Made by a program: the position numbers and the translations under genes. A stretch of 64,000 nt of DNA from Rhodospirillaceae bacterium (lineage in GTDB: Bacteria; Pseudomonadota; Alphaproteobacteria; Rhodospirillales; Rhodospirillaceae): assembly GCA_018666155.1 (NCBI GenBank), contig JABJAH010000020.1, positions 1 through 64,000 on the forward strand. Reading direction: 5' to 3'. The stretch's first letter is position 1. Every line of letters starts with the position of its first letter. The notes beneath the pieces are model-generated. The model was not told the origin of the DNA and searched no databases. It saw nothing but the letters and a program-made list of their open reading frames with translations. Below are positions 15,920 through 25,280 of this stretch, in pieces.

Positions 15920-16843
15920 ATGGCTCACGAAAACACCATTCAACCCTTTGAAAAAGGCGACGTGCTGGTTGCCTGCACTTTGCTCAATAACGACGACGAT
16001 GATCATGCCGGCGATGGCCGTATTTTTCAGTACGACGCTGACCTGAATGAGAAGGGTGTGTTGTGGACCAAGCACACAACGCACTTGGTTAACGGCCTCA
16101 AGTTCGGGCCCGATGGCACGCTATGGGCGTTCGATCAGCATGTGCATGCGGTGCTCAACATCGACCCTAAAACAGGTGAAGAGACCCTGGTCGACGGCTT
16201 GGTGTCGCGTTCTTTGTCGAACATCAACTTTATGAAGGACGGATCTCGTCTGTTCGGCGAACACCTTAACAGCGCTGAAAACCTGCCCGGCACCCATGCC
16301 AAGGCGATCAATGACTCCGGCGCTATCGGTGAAGGCAAGGTTTTCAAATACGACCCCGCAGGGAAGCTGGTTGGCGAATACAAACCGGAAGTTCACGGCG
16401 GAATGGCCAGATTCCTCGGCGTGACCAGCGCGTTGCTTTTGCCCGACGATCGTACCTTGCTGTATCTCACAGAAACTTCCAACGAAGTGCGCCGCTACGA
16501 CGTGGTCGATGACAAACAATTGTCACCGTTAGCGACCTATCCTGAAGGTCGGGAAGGTTTTGTGTTCTTTCTTGCCACCATGCCTGATGGGCGGTTGATG
16601 TTGACCCGGGGTGGGCACATTGAGTTTCTCAATCCTGAAACCGGAGCGATTGAAAAAGAAGTTCCACAAGAGGGATTTGGTTGGGCGGTCATCTGTGGCG
16701 CCCTTGATAATGTGCATGCCTACTCTGGCAACTTCTTCTCCGGCGAAATTGCGAAGTTCAATACGGAAACCGGTGAAAAGGTCGCGAGCGTGAACCTCGG
16801 TGTGGCGCGGGCCCTAGCAGGGGTTGCTCAATACCCAGGCTAG
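15920..16843 (+). CDS. SMP-30/NHL-like beta-propeller protein, copy 1
   Basis: 307 residues with repeated propeller strands (HLVNGLKFGPDGTLWAFD, FVFFLATMPDGRLML). The segment LLNNDDDDHAGDGRIFQ recurs nearly unchanged in the next gene. The overall pattern suits the six-bladed SMP-30/gluconolactonase/strictosidine-synthase fold, whose members are metal-dependent lactonases or esterases; metal ligands cannot be assigned with certainty. The ATG at 15920 follows GAGGA; the open frame from 15848 lacks a ribosome site. No signal peptide is seen, so it is likely cytoplasmic. Confidence 0.7.
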   Translation: MAHENTIQPFEKGDVLVACTLLNNDDDDHAGDGRIFQYDADLNEKGVLWTKHTTHLVNGLKFGPDGTLWAFDQHVHAVLNIDPKTGEETLVDGLVSRSLSNINFMKDGSRLFGEHLNSAENLPGTHAKAINDSGAIGEGKVFKYDPAGKLVGEYKPEVHGGMARFLGVTSALLLPDDRTLLYLTETSNEVRRYDVVDDKQLSPLATYPEGREGFVFFLATMPDGRLMLTRGGHIEFLNPETGAIEKEVPQEGFGWAVICGALDNVHAYSGNFFSGEIAKFNTETGEKVASVNLGVARALAGVAQYPG

Positions 16844-16908
16844 ACCCCTCTTTCTCCCTGAGGGTCGCCGTGATCCGGTAAGACAAAAAACCAAACTAAG
16901 AGGACGTT

Positions 16909-17868
16909 ATGCCAACTGATCTTGTGATCAATCCCGACGTTGGGTCGGACTCCCTTCAGCCGTTTGCACCCGGAGATTTTTTCCTTGGGGCGACCCTGCT
17001 GAACAACCCGGATGACGATCATGCGGGCGATGGTCGCATTTTTCAGTTTGATAAAGACGGCAATCAAAAAGCTATTCTGCACACGCCGGATACGACGCAC
17101 CTCGTTAAGGGGTTGATGCTTGGCGCGGATGGCGTGTTGTGGGCGTTTGATACCAGTCAGCACAACATTCTACAGGTCGGCCCGGATGGCAAACGTTTGC
17201 CTAACCCGGATTTTCCCAAGCGGCCCTGGTCCAGCGGTTTCTTTGATAAGGCTGGCAACCTGTACCTCTACGAGCACATCACCGGCACGATGGCCGATGT
17301 GCCCGAGAAATATCGCGACATGCAAAGTACGTTGCCCGGTGAAAGCGATAAGATCGGCGATGGAAACGTCTACAAGTTTTCGCCCACCGGTAAATTTCTC
17401 GAGACTTACGAGACTGAGACTTCAACCAGTTTCGCCGGATATCTCGGCGTCACCAGTTGCACGCTGCATCCCAGTGAAAAATACATCACCTACACCACTG
17501 AAACCTCGAAGCGAATCATGCGTTACGACATCGTCAATAATAAGCAGATGGATGATCTGGTGCAGTTGCCGGAAGATCAACCAGAATACGTCTTCTGTCT
17601 CAATTATGCGGCCGATGGTATGCTGCTGGTCACCCGCGGCCCGAAAATCGAAGTGATCGATGAAGAGGGCAACGTCGCGCGGACGTACCCTCTTGAAGGC
17701 CGAGGTTGGGCCACAATCAAGGAAAGTTTAGACAAGAAACACATGCTGGTGTCTTCGTTCTTCAATGGCATTCTTTTGAAGATGGATAAGGACAGCGGTG
17801 ACGTTGTCGTCGAGATAAAAGTGGATGTTGAGCGCGCCCTGGCAGGCGTCGCTGAGTTTCCCGGTTAA
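16909..17868 (+). CDS. SMP-30/NHL-like beta-propeller protein, copy 2
   Basis: 319 residues, a tandem paralogue of the preceding gene. Shared blocks include LLNNPDDDHAGDGRIFQ, TTHLVKGLMLGADGVLWAFD, YLGVTSCTLHPSEK and a closing VERALAGVAEFPG. It differs in a longer loop after blade 2. A GAGGACG ribosome site precedes the ATG. Duplication with divergence suggests either two subunits of a heteromer or two lactonases with different substrates. A DUF1838 gene starts 25 bp downstream. Confidence 0.7.
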   Translation: MPTDLVINPDVGSDSLQPFAPGDFFLGATLLNNPDDDHAGDGRIFQFDKDGNQKAILHTPDTTHLVKGLMLGADGVLWAFDTSQHNILQVGPDGKRLPNPDFPKRPWSSGFFDKAGNLYLYEHITGTMADVPEKYRDMQSTLPGESDKIGDGNVYKFSPTGKFLETYETETSTSFAGYLGVTSCTLHPSEKYITYTTETSKRIMRYDIVNNKQMDDLVQLPEDQPEYVFCLNYAADGMLLVTRGPKIEVIDEEGNVARTYPLEGRGWATIKESLDKKHMLVSSFFNGILLKMDKDSGDVVVEIKVDVERALAGVAEFPG

Positions 17869-17893
17869 ACATTCACATATTTAGGAAAAAGTC

Positions 17894-18769
17894 ATGACGT
17901 CACCAATCGCACGCCGCGCGCTAAATTTTGGGGTTGCTGGTCTCGGTGGTTTTGCTACCGGCCTGATGGCCGCACGCTCACCGTCAGAAAGTGGCGGGAT
18001 TATTTCTTCCGCTCAGGCCGCCGGTCATGAGTTGGATCTCACGACTGATGAAGGGTTGTTTCATGCCTTTATTCGCATTGCTGGCAGCACCGGTAATGAA
18101 GTGGTCATGGCTTGGCATGAAATTTACCGTTACGGCATTGTCGGTAAGGATGTCACCCCGCTGCATACCTCTCGCGGTGCGTTGATTGTTGAACATACCA
18201 ACAATGGTGACGGCTCATTCACCATGACCCGCCGTGAAGTGGCGTATCATTGCGATATTGAAACCGGCAAGGTCATCGACAAGCTCAAGAACCCGTACAC
18301 GGGTGCGATGGACGATGTGGAACACTTGAGATCCGGCCCTGTGACCACCGTGCACACGGCGCACGGCATGTCACAAAACGGCCAGGAACTGCCCATCGAT
18401 CACAAGGTCGGCCCGGCCCGCGTGGTCGGTGATGATGTCGTTCTCAATCACGATCTATCGGCCAAGTTCCCAGGCCCCAATGGCAAGCTGCTCGTGTTCT
18501 ATGACTACATCCAGTACCACGCCAAGCTCAGTCATTTGGCCGACCCCGACATGCAGAATATCCCTGCGACCTACGCTATTCAGGACTACATAGACTGGCG
18601 GGCGTGGCAGGATATGGGTGATCGTGACGGCCTTATGCCCGGTCGCGGATTTGGCCAAAAGGTTGCTGGCTTCGACGACATGCCCGACGACACATTAGCT
18701 GCCATAAAAGAGCGTGAACCCGAGTTCTTGACCGATTGGCAAAGCTGGGAAGGCAACACGTTAATTTAG
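17894..18769 (+). CDS. DUF1838 family protein, Tat-exported, copy 1
   Basis: 291 residues. The N-terminus PIARRALNFGVAGLGGFATG is a twin-arginine-type leader, so a folded, possibly cofactor-bearing protein is exported. The DUF1838 core is seen in TRREVAYHCDIETGKVIDKLKNPYTG followed by a long strand-rich region. No catalytic site is known for the family. It is related to the protein at 51066-51911, which also has a Tat leader and sits beside a NylB-like hydrolase. It lies behind the two propeller genes in the same orientation. Confidence 0.75.
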   Translation: MTSPIARRALNFGVAGLGGFATGLMAARSPSESGGIISSAQAAGHELDLTTDEGLFHAFIRIAGSTGNEVVMAWHEIYRYGIVGKDVTPLHTSRGALIVEHTNNGDGSFTMTRREVAYHCDIETGKVIDKLKNPYTGAMDDVEHLRSGPVTTVHTAHGMSQNGQELPIDHKVGPARVVGDDVVLNHDLSAKFPGPNGKLLVFYDYIQYHAKLSHLADPDMQNIPATYAIQDYIDWRAWQDMGDRDGLMPGRGFGQKVAGFDDMPDDTLAAIKEREPEFLTDWQSWEGNTLI

Positions 18770-18814
18770 GCTTATTGGGTTGAGGCGTGGGCGTTCTCTG
18801 ATAAACCTTCGCTC

Positions 18815-19267
18815 ATGACTGAAATTTACATTGATGCCGACGCTTGTCCGGTGAAAGACGAAGTGCTGCGTGTTGCCGAGCGGCACAACATTAAAATCCA
18901 TGTGGTCGGTAATGCATGGATGCGTAGACCGGAAGGGCCGCTGGTCAACAAAGTGGTTGTGCCCGAGGGCCCCGACGTCGCCGATGATTGGATCGCCGAC
19001 CGCATCGAGGCCAATGACATCTGTATCACGGGTGATATTCCGTTGGCGGCGCGCTGTATCGAAAAGGGGGCTGCGGTCCTCGGCCACACCGGCAAACCTT
19101 TTACGCAAGACAGTATCGGCATGGCTTTGGCGGTGCGGGATCTCAAAACCCAGCTGCGGGAGACCGGCGAGATCAAAGACCATCATCCCGGGTTCACCAA
19201 GGCGGACCGCTCCCGTTTTCTCTCGGCCTTGGAAGAGATGGTGCGGGCGGTTAAAGTCGCGTCATAA
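18815..19267 (+). CDS. yaiI: YaiI/YqxD family (UPF0178, DUF188) protein
   Basis: 150 residues with the diagnostic IDADACPVK at residues 6-14, then WIADRIEANDICITGDIPLAARCIEKG and the GKPFTQDSIGMALAVRDL block. The fold resembles a PIN/NYN nuclease and the conserved Asp residues suit metal binding, but no reaction is established. It is a widely conserved housekeeping-type gene lying inside an otherwise catabolic run, 45 bp after DUF1838. The start is supported by conservation of the MTEIYIDADACP beginning. Confidence 0.9.
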   Translation: MTEIYIDADACPVKDEVLRVAERHNIKIHVVGNAWMRRPEGPLVNKVVVPEGPDVADDWIADRIEANDICITGDIPLAARCIEKGAAVLGHTGKPFTQDSIGMALAVRDLKTQLRETGEIKDHHPGFTKADRSRFLSALEEMVRAVKVAS

Positions 19268-19287
19268 CAAAAGAATTGGGGATGACC

Positions 19288-20340
19288 ATGAGTGGTGACG
19301 GACAGCCAGGCTTTCTTTTTAACACCGGACCCGCAGGGCGGTGCGACGACTATAAGGTCGGCGGCGCAATGATGCGCTGGAACCCGGTGCTCGAGAAGTT
19401 CTGTATCTGGTACTACGGCCGCAGCACGGATTTCCCCGAGGGCATGGCACCCGCATTGGGTTCCGGCTCAGTGGCGCTGACCACGTCGGACGATGGCCTC
19501 AATTGGGAACGCTACGATGGTCCGCTCAAAGGCGGCGCGGTGATGGTTGCCAACCCGGATGAGAATGCTTTTGACAGCGTCCATCTTGGCACCGGTGACA
19601 TCGAATGGCGCGATGGGCTGTGGCACCTTTGGTACTACGCCGGCGATGACGGCACTCCGGAATCAGCAGATCCCACCTATAGACATCCTGGGTATCGATT
19701 GCATGCTGGCCTCGCTGTCAGTAAAGACGGCATCAATTGGCAGCGCCGTCCGGGCAATGCCTTTGGCGGCGCCATTGTCGGCAACGGCGAAGATATCTAC
19801 GGCGCGTTCCCCAACGTCTATCAGCTCGGCAACCGCACCATCTTGCAGGTGACGATTAAGGATCTGGATTTCAAGGGCTGGGTCACGCGCGTCTGGGCGT
19901 CCGAGGATTTACAGACTTGGGACTATCTTGGCCCGATGACCTGGAGTGACGATCCCCGCTATTACGATTCCAATGGTGTGATCACACGCCAAGTGTTGCG
20001 CGATCCCGGTGGAGCCGGTGCGCCATGGATGATGATCTACACGGCCGTCGATGGCCGCCCGGAAAAGAAACAACAGCGCACGATTGGGGTCGCGGTGTCC
20101 GACGATGGTCTGACCTGGCGGCGTCAGTTCGATGGCCCGGTATTTGTCGCCGCTGAGCAAGGCGCGTGGGACGACTACAACGTCGCCAACCCGCAGCTTT
20201 GTGTACGTGACAAGGAACTGTGGATGACCTACTTCGGCTTTGCTGATCCAACAACGCCCGGCGCGGCGGCCCTCCGTGGTATCGGTATGGCCGTCAGCAA
20301 AGACGGCGATCTCCGCAGCTTCGAGCGCATCAACAGTTAA
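19288..20340 (+). CDS. GH43/GH32-like five-bladed beta-propeller protein
   Basis: About 350 residues with repeated glycosidase-propeller motifs: VALTTSDDGLNWERY, GLAVSKDGINWQRR, VWASEDLQTWDYLG, IGVAVSDDGLTWRRQ and IGMAVSKDGDLRSFERI. Each carries the S-x-DG-x-W blade signature. Acidic residues at blade edges (such as CDDYKVGGAMMRW near the start) could be catalytic, as in arabinanases, but a full triad cannot be assigned. No signal peptide. The ATG at 19288 lies 6 bases after GGGG; upstream in-frame TTG and ATG are less well placed. Probably the last gene of the run that begins at 13567. Confidence 0.65.
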   Translation: MSGDGQPGFLFNTGPAGRCDDYKVGGAMMRWNPVLEKFCIWYYGRSTDFPEGMAPALGSGSVALTTSDDGLNWERYDGPLKGGAVMVANPDENAFDSVHLGTGDIEWRDGLWHLWYYAGDDGTPESADPTYRHPGYRLHAGLAVSKDGINWQRRPGNAFGGAIVGNGEDIYGAFPNVYQLGNRTILQVTIKDLDFKGWVTRVWASEDLQTWDYLGPMTWSDDPRYYDSNGVITRQVLRDPGGAGAPWMMIYTAVDGRPEKKQQRTIGVAVSDDGLTWRRQFDGPVFVAAEQGAWDDYNVANPQLCVRDKELWMTYFGFADPTTPGAAALRGIGMAVSKDGDLRSFERINS

Positions 20341-20343
20341 GCT

Positions 20344-21717
20344 TTACTCCGCGGCTCCGGCTTCGATTGGGGCCTCTGGCACTGGGCCGTTTGCCCATAG
20401 CCGGACGCTCAGTGCCAGCACCAAGATCACGGCATTGCAGACGCCCATCATCAGGAAGGGCGCGTTGGGGCCGATGATATTGACAAGTTGTCCACCAATG
20501 ATGGTGGCAAGCATGATCCCGATCGCACCTGATTTGTTGAACACACCAACGACAGCACCGCGATAGTGGGGTGGGGCTTCCTGTCCGAGCAGCGCGCCCG
20601 ACGCAACCACGGTCGCCGTTTCACCCATGCCAGTCATGACGCAAGCCAAGGTAATAATACTGCCGACGGCAAAGGGGTCGCCGATGGATCCGAGCGTAAT
20701 GTAGCCGACGGAGGCGATTGCAAAGGCGATCGCCACGGCGGTTGTGCGGTTCACCCGGTCGCAGATTAGACCCATGATGAAGGCCCAGCACATCGCTGAG
20801 ATTTGAATCAACGCAAACAGACCACCGGCTTGTTTCATCGCTTGCCCAGCGGTCATGTCGTTGTCGACGCCTGCCTGAACAAACCACAATGAAAAGAAGG
20901 TGCCGACGACAACCAAGTCACCGCGCGCAATGAAGGCGCTTGCATAGGCTAAGGCAATTCGAGGATTGCGCCGTGCTTCCGATAAGCCGCGGCCTAAGTT
21001 TTTGAGAACGCTTGGCCGGTCTTTGACTTCCGGCGGTGGGCCGCCTTTAAGGCCGAAATGCAACAACACGGCGGTCATCAGGCACATGGCCGTGGCAATC
21101 CAGAAGGTGTAATGGCCCGCTTCAACGCCGCTATAGCCCATGTCTTCAAATCGCGCTGGCATTTGCCCTAGGACGGCACCCATGAACAGCACGCCAATGC
21201 CATTGAAGATGGATGTCGTGCCGAGCCACTTGCCGCGGGTGGTTTCTTGAATGATGTCGACAAGGCAGGCGCTGAGCATCACTGGAACCATGGCGGCACC
21301 GACGGCGACGATGATCCGGAAGAGATACAATTGCAGGACTGAGTCGGCGAAGGGATAAATAAAATAGCCAAGCCCGAGAACCACAAACCCGGCAGCAAAA
21401 AGAATCCGTCGCCCGGTGCGGTCGGATAAGGCGCCAACCAGTCCCATCAGACAGATAACCACGACTTCCTGCAGGGCTGCCAGGTTGCCGGTTAAGCTAC
21501 CCTGCTGAGCGCGCGGAATTTTAAATACCTCCTCCAGGAGGTAAGGCTGAATGAAGTTGACCAAAGTTAGCATCGCCAAGCTGGCAGAGGTTGCATAGAG
21601 CAACATGGCGACGTTGGTTTTCGTGTATCCGGGGGTGAACCAATAGATGAGGAGATGTAAACCGCTGCGGTCAGGTGGATGACGTTCTGCCAACGTTTGC
21701 GCTTTGCCTTCGGTCAA
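20344..21717 (-). CDS. MFS transporter (paralogue A of three)
   Basis: 457 residues, about 12 membrane segments. It belongs with the porters at 31625-32932 and 33009-34379: all share an opening Y-S-A-x-L-N-x-Q-x-Y-L-x-x-x, a QG-LTG-LA motif after the first loop, and a SDR-GRR-type signature. Here that reads GALSDRTGRRILFAAGF. The loop between the two halves (GGPPPEVKDRPSVLKNLGRGLSEARRNPRIALAYASAF) is characteristic of the trio, followed by ARGDLVVVGTFFSLW. The substrate is unknown. Convergent with the GH43-like gene (3-bp gap) and followed upstream by an HD-domain oxygenase gene in the same direction. Confidence 0.85.
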   Translation of the reverse strand: MTEGKAQTLAERHPPDRSGLHLLIYWFTPGYTKTNVAMLLYATSASLAMLTLVNFIQPYLLEEVFKIPRAQQGSLTGNLAALQEVVVICLMGLVGALSDRTGRRILFAAGFVVLGLGYFIYPFADSVLQLYLFRIIVAVGAAMVPVMLSACLVDIIQETTRGKWLGTTSIFNGIGVLFMGAVLGQMPARFEDMGYSGVEAGHYTFWIATAMCLMTAVLLHFGLKGGPPPEVKDRPSVLKNLGRGLSEARRNPRIALAYASAFIARGDLVVVGTFFSLWFVQAGVDNDMTAGQAMKQAGGLFALIQISAMCWAFIMGLICDRVNRTTAVAIAFAIASVGYITLGSIGDPFAVGSIITLACVMTGMGETATVVASGALLGQEAPPHYRGAVVGVFNKSGAIGIMLATIIGGQLVNIIGPNAPFLMMGVCNAVILVLALSVRLWANGPVPEAPIEAGAAE

Positions 21718-21752
21718 AATGGTTCCCCTGGTATCTGACTAAACTCGAAAAT

Positions 21753-22346
21753 TTACTGCTGCGGTGGGTTTGGCACCCAGATGGATTTTTTCGGTGCCAT
21801 CAGCAGTCGGCGGATCATCGGTTCAAACTCTTCCAAGCGCATGAACGCCATATCCGGATTAAAAGCCGGCATGTCGTACTTGTCGCAAAAGGTCATCGCA
21901 TCCTCGAACCACGGGTGACCTTTGTATTGGTCGCGTAAGTTCTTATCGAGCCCGATGTGTTCGAAGTAGTAGTAGCCTTGAAATGCATGGTGGTTGGCGA
22001 TCAGCCAGTAATTCTTGTCGCTGATAAACGGCTCCAGCAAGGCGGCTGCGAATTCTCCGTGATTAAAGGGTGCGAGCAGGTCGCCAATATCGTGGATGAC
22101 GCAACACACAACGTACTCTTCATCCTCTCCAGCTTGGTGGGCGAGGGTCGCTGTCTGTAGGCAATGTTCCAGCCGCGTCACCTTGTCGAAGGCGGGCGCC
22201 TCAGCGCGTGAATAATCCAGTTCTTTGAGATGAGTCAGGATGCGGTCGACAAAGGCCTGGGTGAAGGCCGATTTCTGTAAACCAGGGAGAACCCAAGGGG
22301 CAAACGCGGTTCCGCCTTGTGTTGGGTCAGTACTGCCGTCATCCAT
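21753..22346 (-). CDS. HD-domain oxygenase of the MIOX/PhnZ type
   Basis: 197 residues. The metal-ligand pattern is H61 (RLEHCLQTATLAHQAG), H85-D86 (VIHDIGDLL), H96 (PFNHGEF), H119/H120 (LIANHHAFQGYYYF) and a downstream Asp in FCDKYDMPAF. This set is that of the mixed-valent di-iron HD oxygenases (myo-inositol oxygenase, PhnZ, TmpB), which cleave C-C or C-P bonds next to an alcohol. The substrate is unknown; no phosphonate genes are near. The ATG at 22346 follows GGGAGGA and is preferred over the ATG at 22367. It precedes the MFS gene on the same strand and diverges from the PrpD pair. Confidence 0.75.
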   Translation of the reverse strand: MDDGSTDPTQGGTAFAPWVLPGLQKSAFTQAFVDRILTHLKELDYSRAEAPAFDKVTRLEHCLQTATLAHQAGEDEEYVVCCVIHDIGDLLAPFNHGEFAAALLEPFISDKNYWLIANHHAFQGYYYFEHIGLDKNLRDQYKGHPWFEDAMTFCDKYDMPAFNPDMAFMRLEEFEPMIRRLLMAPKKSIWVPNPPQQ

Positions 22347-22470
22347 AATCTTGTCCTCCCTGGCCAAACTGTATCATTTACGGGCGGAAGCCCAACCGTT
22401 CTCGACACCTATGAGGGTCAGGTGTCCGATCTGCGGTTCAATTTGCTCAGACTTTTGCTATGACTGACCT

Positions 22471-23898
22471 ATGGTTGATCGCTTAACCCAAGAGACCGTC
22501 GCCTTTGCCGACTCGCTCACCTTCGCAGCCCTTCCGGCTGATGTGATCGATGCGGCGAAACGATGCCTGGTCGACGGTGTCGGTGTCGCCATTGCTGGGC
22601 TGGAAACCGATGTCGTCGGTCAGCTTAAAATCTATTCGAAGTCGAGCAGTGAAAGTGGTCCGTGCCGTCTGTTTGGTGATCCGGATCACAAAGCGACAGC
22701 TGCGCAAGCCGCGCTGTATTTTGGCACCTGCGGCAACGCGCTCGACTGGGACGACGTGCAATTGCCTGAAGGCGATGCACGCCCTTTCGGCCTATTGATG
22801 CATGGCACTTCGCCAATATTAGCAACACTGATTGCTGTAACGGATCTCGTGCAGGGCGAAACCGGCCGCGTTGTCACCGGTGAGGATTTTCTCACCGCCT
22901 TTGTTGCCGGTTGGGAAGTGTCGGGCAAATTGGCGTTGACGGTGACGCCGGGTCATTACTTCAAAGGTTTTCATACGTCGGCAACGTTGGGCACCTTCGG
23001 TTGCACGATTGCCGCGGGCAAGCTCCTCGGGTTAACCGCAGAGCAAATGACATGGAGTATCGGTCACGCCGCATCCATGGCGGCTGGCGTACAGGCATCG
23101 ATGGGCACGATGACCAAACCGATGCATGTGGGGTGGTGTGCGGCGCGGGGAATCGAAGCGGCCCTGCTCGCTCGTGCTGGGCTCGATGGTTCGGCAGATG
23201 CCCTTGATGGACCACGCGGCTATCTCGCCACGACCAGCAGCGGTGCTGACGTGACGCGGGCCGATGGGCGATTCGGACAACCGTTCATTCTGAGTAATCC
23301 TGGTGTCAGCGCAAAGCCCTACCCTTGCGGTGCCGTGACTCATCCTGGGATGGATGCTCTGGCCCGGATTATGAGCGACAATGATCTCACTGCCGATGAC
23401 ATCAAACGTATTATTGTCTCTGCTGGCGATAAGATGTGGGGCGTCATTTCCTATCCATTTGCGGAGACACCCTTCCAGGCCAAATACAGTTTTCCATTTT
23501 TGCTCGCCGCCATCGCGCTGCGTGGTGGCGCTGGCCGGGCGGAGTTCCGCGAAGACTTTATCCGGTCGGATGCTTGCGTTGTTTTTCAAAAGAAGGTCGA
23601 GACCAAAGTCGACGACGCTCTTGGCGGGGACAGCGACGATATCATCGCCACCCGATTGGATATTGAAACCCAAGACGGACGAACGATCACGGTTGACGGT
23701 CGCGCCGATTACCCGGGCGGTCCCATCACGCCTTTCAATGATGATGCGGTTGATCTCAAGTTTGATGCCGCGACGTCTGGTCTCCTCCCCGCCGATAAGG
23801 CGGAAGCGGTGCGCTCCATGCTGCGGACATTCGAAACCCAGGCCGACGCCGGTGTCTTGTTGGATACGCTGGGCAAGATTACGGTCCCGGTACAATGA
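22471..23898 (+). CDS. MmgE/PrpD family protein, copy 1
   Basis: 475 residues of the MmgE/PrpD fold (2-methylcitrate dehydratase, cis-aconitate decarboxylase, iminodisuccinate epimerase). Typical segments are the start with VAFADSLTFAALPADVIDAAKRCLVDGVGVAIAG, LYFGTCGNALDWDD, GFHTSATLGTFGCTIAAGKLLGL, and KPMHVGWCAARGIEAALLARAG. Activity would be on a tricarboxylate or similar anionic substrate. It overlaps the next gene by 4 bp, and the two copies differ strongly, which suggests a heteromer or two successive steps. It is divergent from the HD oxygenase with 124 bp between. Confidence 0.85.
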   Translation: MVDRLTQETVAFADSLTFAALPADVIDAAKRCLVDGVGVAIAGLETDVVGQLKIYSKSSSESGPCRLFGDPDHKATAAQAALYFGTCGNALDWDDVQLPEGDARPFGLLMHGTSPILATLIAVTDLVQGETGRVVTGEDFLTAFVAGWEVSGKLALTVTPGHYFKGFHTSATLGTFGCTIAAGKLLGLTAEQMTWSIGHAASMAAGVQASMGTMTKPMHVGWCAARGIEAALLARAGLDGSADALDGPRGYLATTSSGADVTRADGRFGQPFILSNPGVSAKPYPCGAVTHPGMDALARIMSDNDLTADDIKRIIVSAGDKMWGVISYPFAETPFQAKYSFPFLLAAIALRGGAGRAEFREDFIRSDACVVFQKKVETKVDDALGGDSDDIIATRLDIETQDGRTITVDGRADYPGGPITPFNDDAVDLKFDAATSGLLPADKAEAVRSMLRTFETQADAGVLLDTLGKITVPVQ

Positions 23899-25280
23899 CT
23901 GTTGTTCGTGACGCCATACTCGATCACATCGAGACCACAACCTTTGACAGCCTTCCCGCGGAGGTGGTCGCCGCAACCAATGTGGTGATCGCCGACACCT
24001 TTGCCTGTGGGTTGGCAGGCAGCGCCGAGTCCAAGGCAAAAACTGTCCGCGATGTTCAGCTGTCCCATTTTGGTTTCGGTGGTGTACCAGTCTGGGGCAC
24101 GGATCTGTTGATCTCACCCATCGGCGCAGCCATGGCCAACGGCTATCAGGTCCATTGTCTCGAATACGCCTGTTTCCATGAGGCCGCGACGGTCCACTCC
24201 ATGTCGGTGATCTTTCCCGCAGTGATGGCCTACGCAGACCGCTACGGCCGAGTTTCCGGCAAGGACATCATCACCGCCGTGAATATCGGCAACGATGTCG
24301 CCGCGTTGCTCGGGTTATCGGCAACCAAAGGTGCGCGCTTCTTCAGGCCTGGGGTTTGTGGTGCCATGGGGGCGGGAGCGGCCATGGCCAAACTCGCTGA
24401 TTTGGACCGACCCTCCACTACAGAGCTATTCGGTCTTATCTACAGTCAACTGTCGGGCACCATGCAGGCGCACACAGAAGCCAGCATGGCTCTTGGATTG
24501 CAGATCGCGTTCAGTGTGCGCAACGCTTTGACCGCTTTGGATATGGTGCGGATGTACCTCACCGGACCGGTTGATGTGTTCGACGGTCCCTATGGCTATT
24601 TCAATTTATTTGAAATGGACGGAGACGCCACGCCCCACTTAGATGCGCTGGGCAAGGCGTGGCGGACCGCTGAGATTTCTTTCAAGCCGTTTCCCTCGGG
24701 TCGAGCATCCCACGGGGCGATCGACGCTCTTTCACGCCTCATGCAAACCCATAAGTTCAACGCGCAAGATGTAACGGACGTTGTTATATCGGTCCCGCCC
24801 TTTGTGCATCGCCTCGGCGGGCGTCCTGTGAAAGACCGTATGGATGGCCCCTACGCTCGTTTGTGTTTGCCGTTTTTGGCGGCCAGTTTGTTGATTGATG
24901 GCCGCATCAGTGTCGGCAGTTATACCTTGGAAAATATGAATGATCCGAGCCGGCTGGCCCTCGCCGCAAAAATCAAAGTTGAGGTTGACGGCAACCAAGA
25001 CGTTAACGCACTCGGCCCCCAGAGCGTTTCGGTCACATTGGCAGATGGACGCATTGTTGAGGACACCGTGACTTGTCTTTTGGGGCATCCCGACAATCCC
25101 ATGACGGACGCCCAACATCGCGCCAAGTTTATGGACAGCGCCGCGTCTGCGGCCCAACCTCTCGCACCAAACATGGCAGAGATGCTCTATGCTCGTATTC
25201 TAAAGCTGCAGAATGAGTCGGATGTCTCCGCCCTCAGCAATCTCGCCGCCGGATTTGACATAGAAAAGGTCCCAATATGA
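23895..25280 (+). CDS. MmgE/PrpD family protein, copy 2
   Basis: 461 residues, the second of two coupled PrpD-type genes. Landmarks: FDSLPAEVVAATNVVIADTFACGLAG, NGYQVHCLEYACFHEAATVHSMSV, the ARFFRPGVCGAMGAGAAMAKL core, and SFKPFPSGRASHGAIDALSRL. It starts within the ATGA overlap with the previous gene and ends overlapping the TRAP binding-protein gene by 4 bp, so all three are translationally coupled. The combination implies uptake and dehydration or isomerisation of a carboxylate. Confidence 0.85.
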   Translation: MTVVRDAILDHIETTTFDSLPAEVVAATNVVIADTFACGLAGSAESKAKTVRDVQLSHFGFGGVPVWGTDLLISPIGAAMANGYQVHCLEYACFHEAATVHSMSVIFPAVMAYADRYGRVSGKDIITAVNIGNDVAALLGLSATKGARFFRPGVCGAMGAGAAMAKLADLDRPSTTELFGLIYSQLSGTMQAHTEASMALGLQIAFSVRNALTALDMVRMYLTGPVDVFDGPYGYFNLFEMDGDATPHLDALGKAWRTAEISFKPFPSGRASHGAIDALSRLMQTHKFNAQDVTDVVISVPPFVHRLGGRPVKDRMDGPYARLCLPFLAASLLIDGRISVGSYTLENMNDPSRLALAAKIKVEVDGNQDVNALGPQSVSVTLADGRIVEDTVTCLLGHPDNPMTDAQHRAKFMDSAASAAQPLAPNMAEMLYARILKLQNESDVSALSNLAAGFDIEKVPI

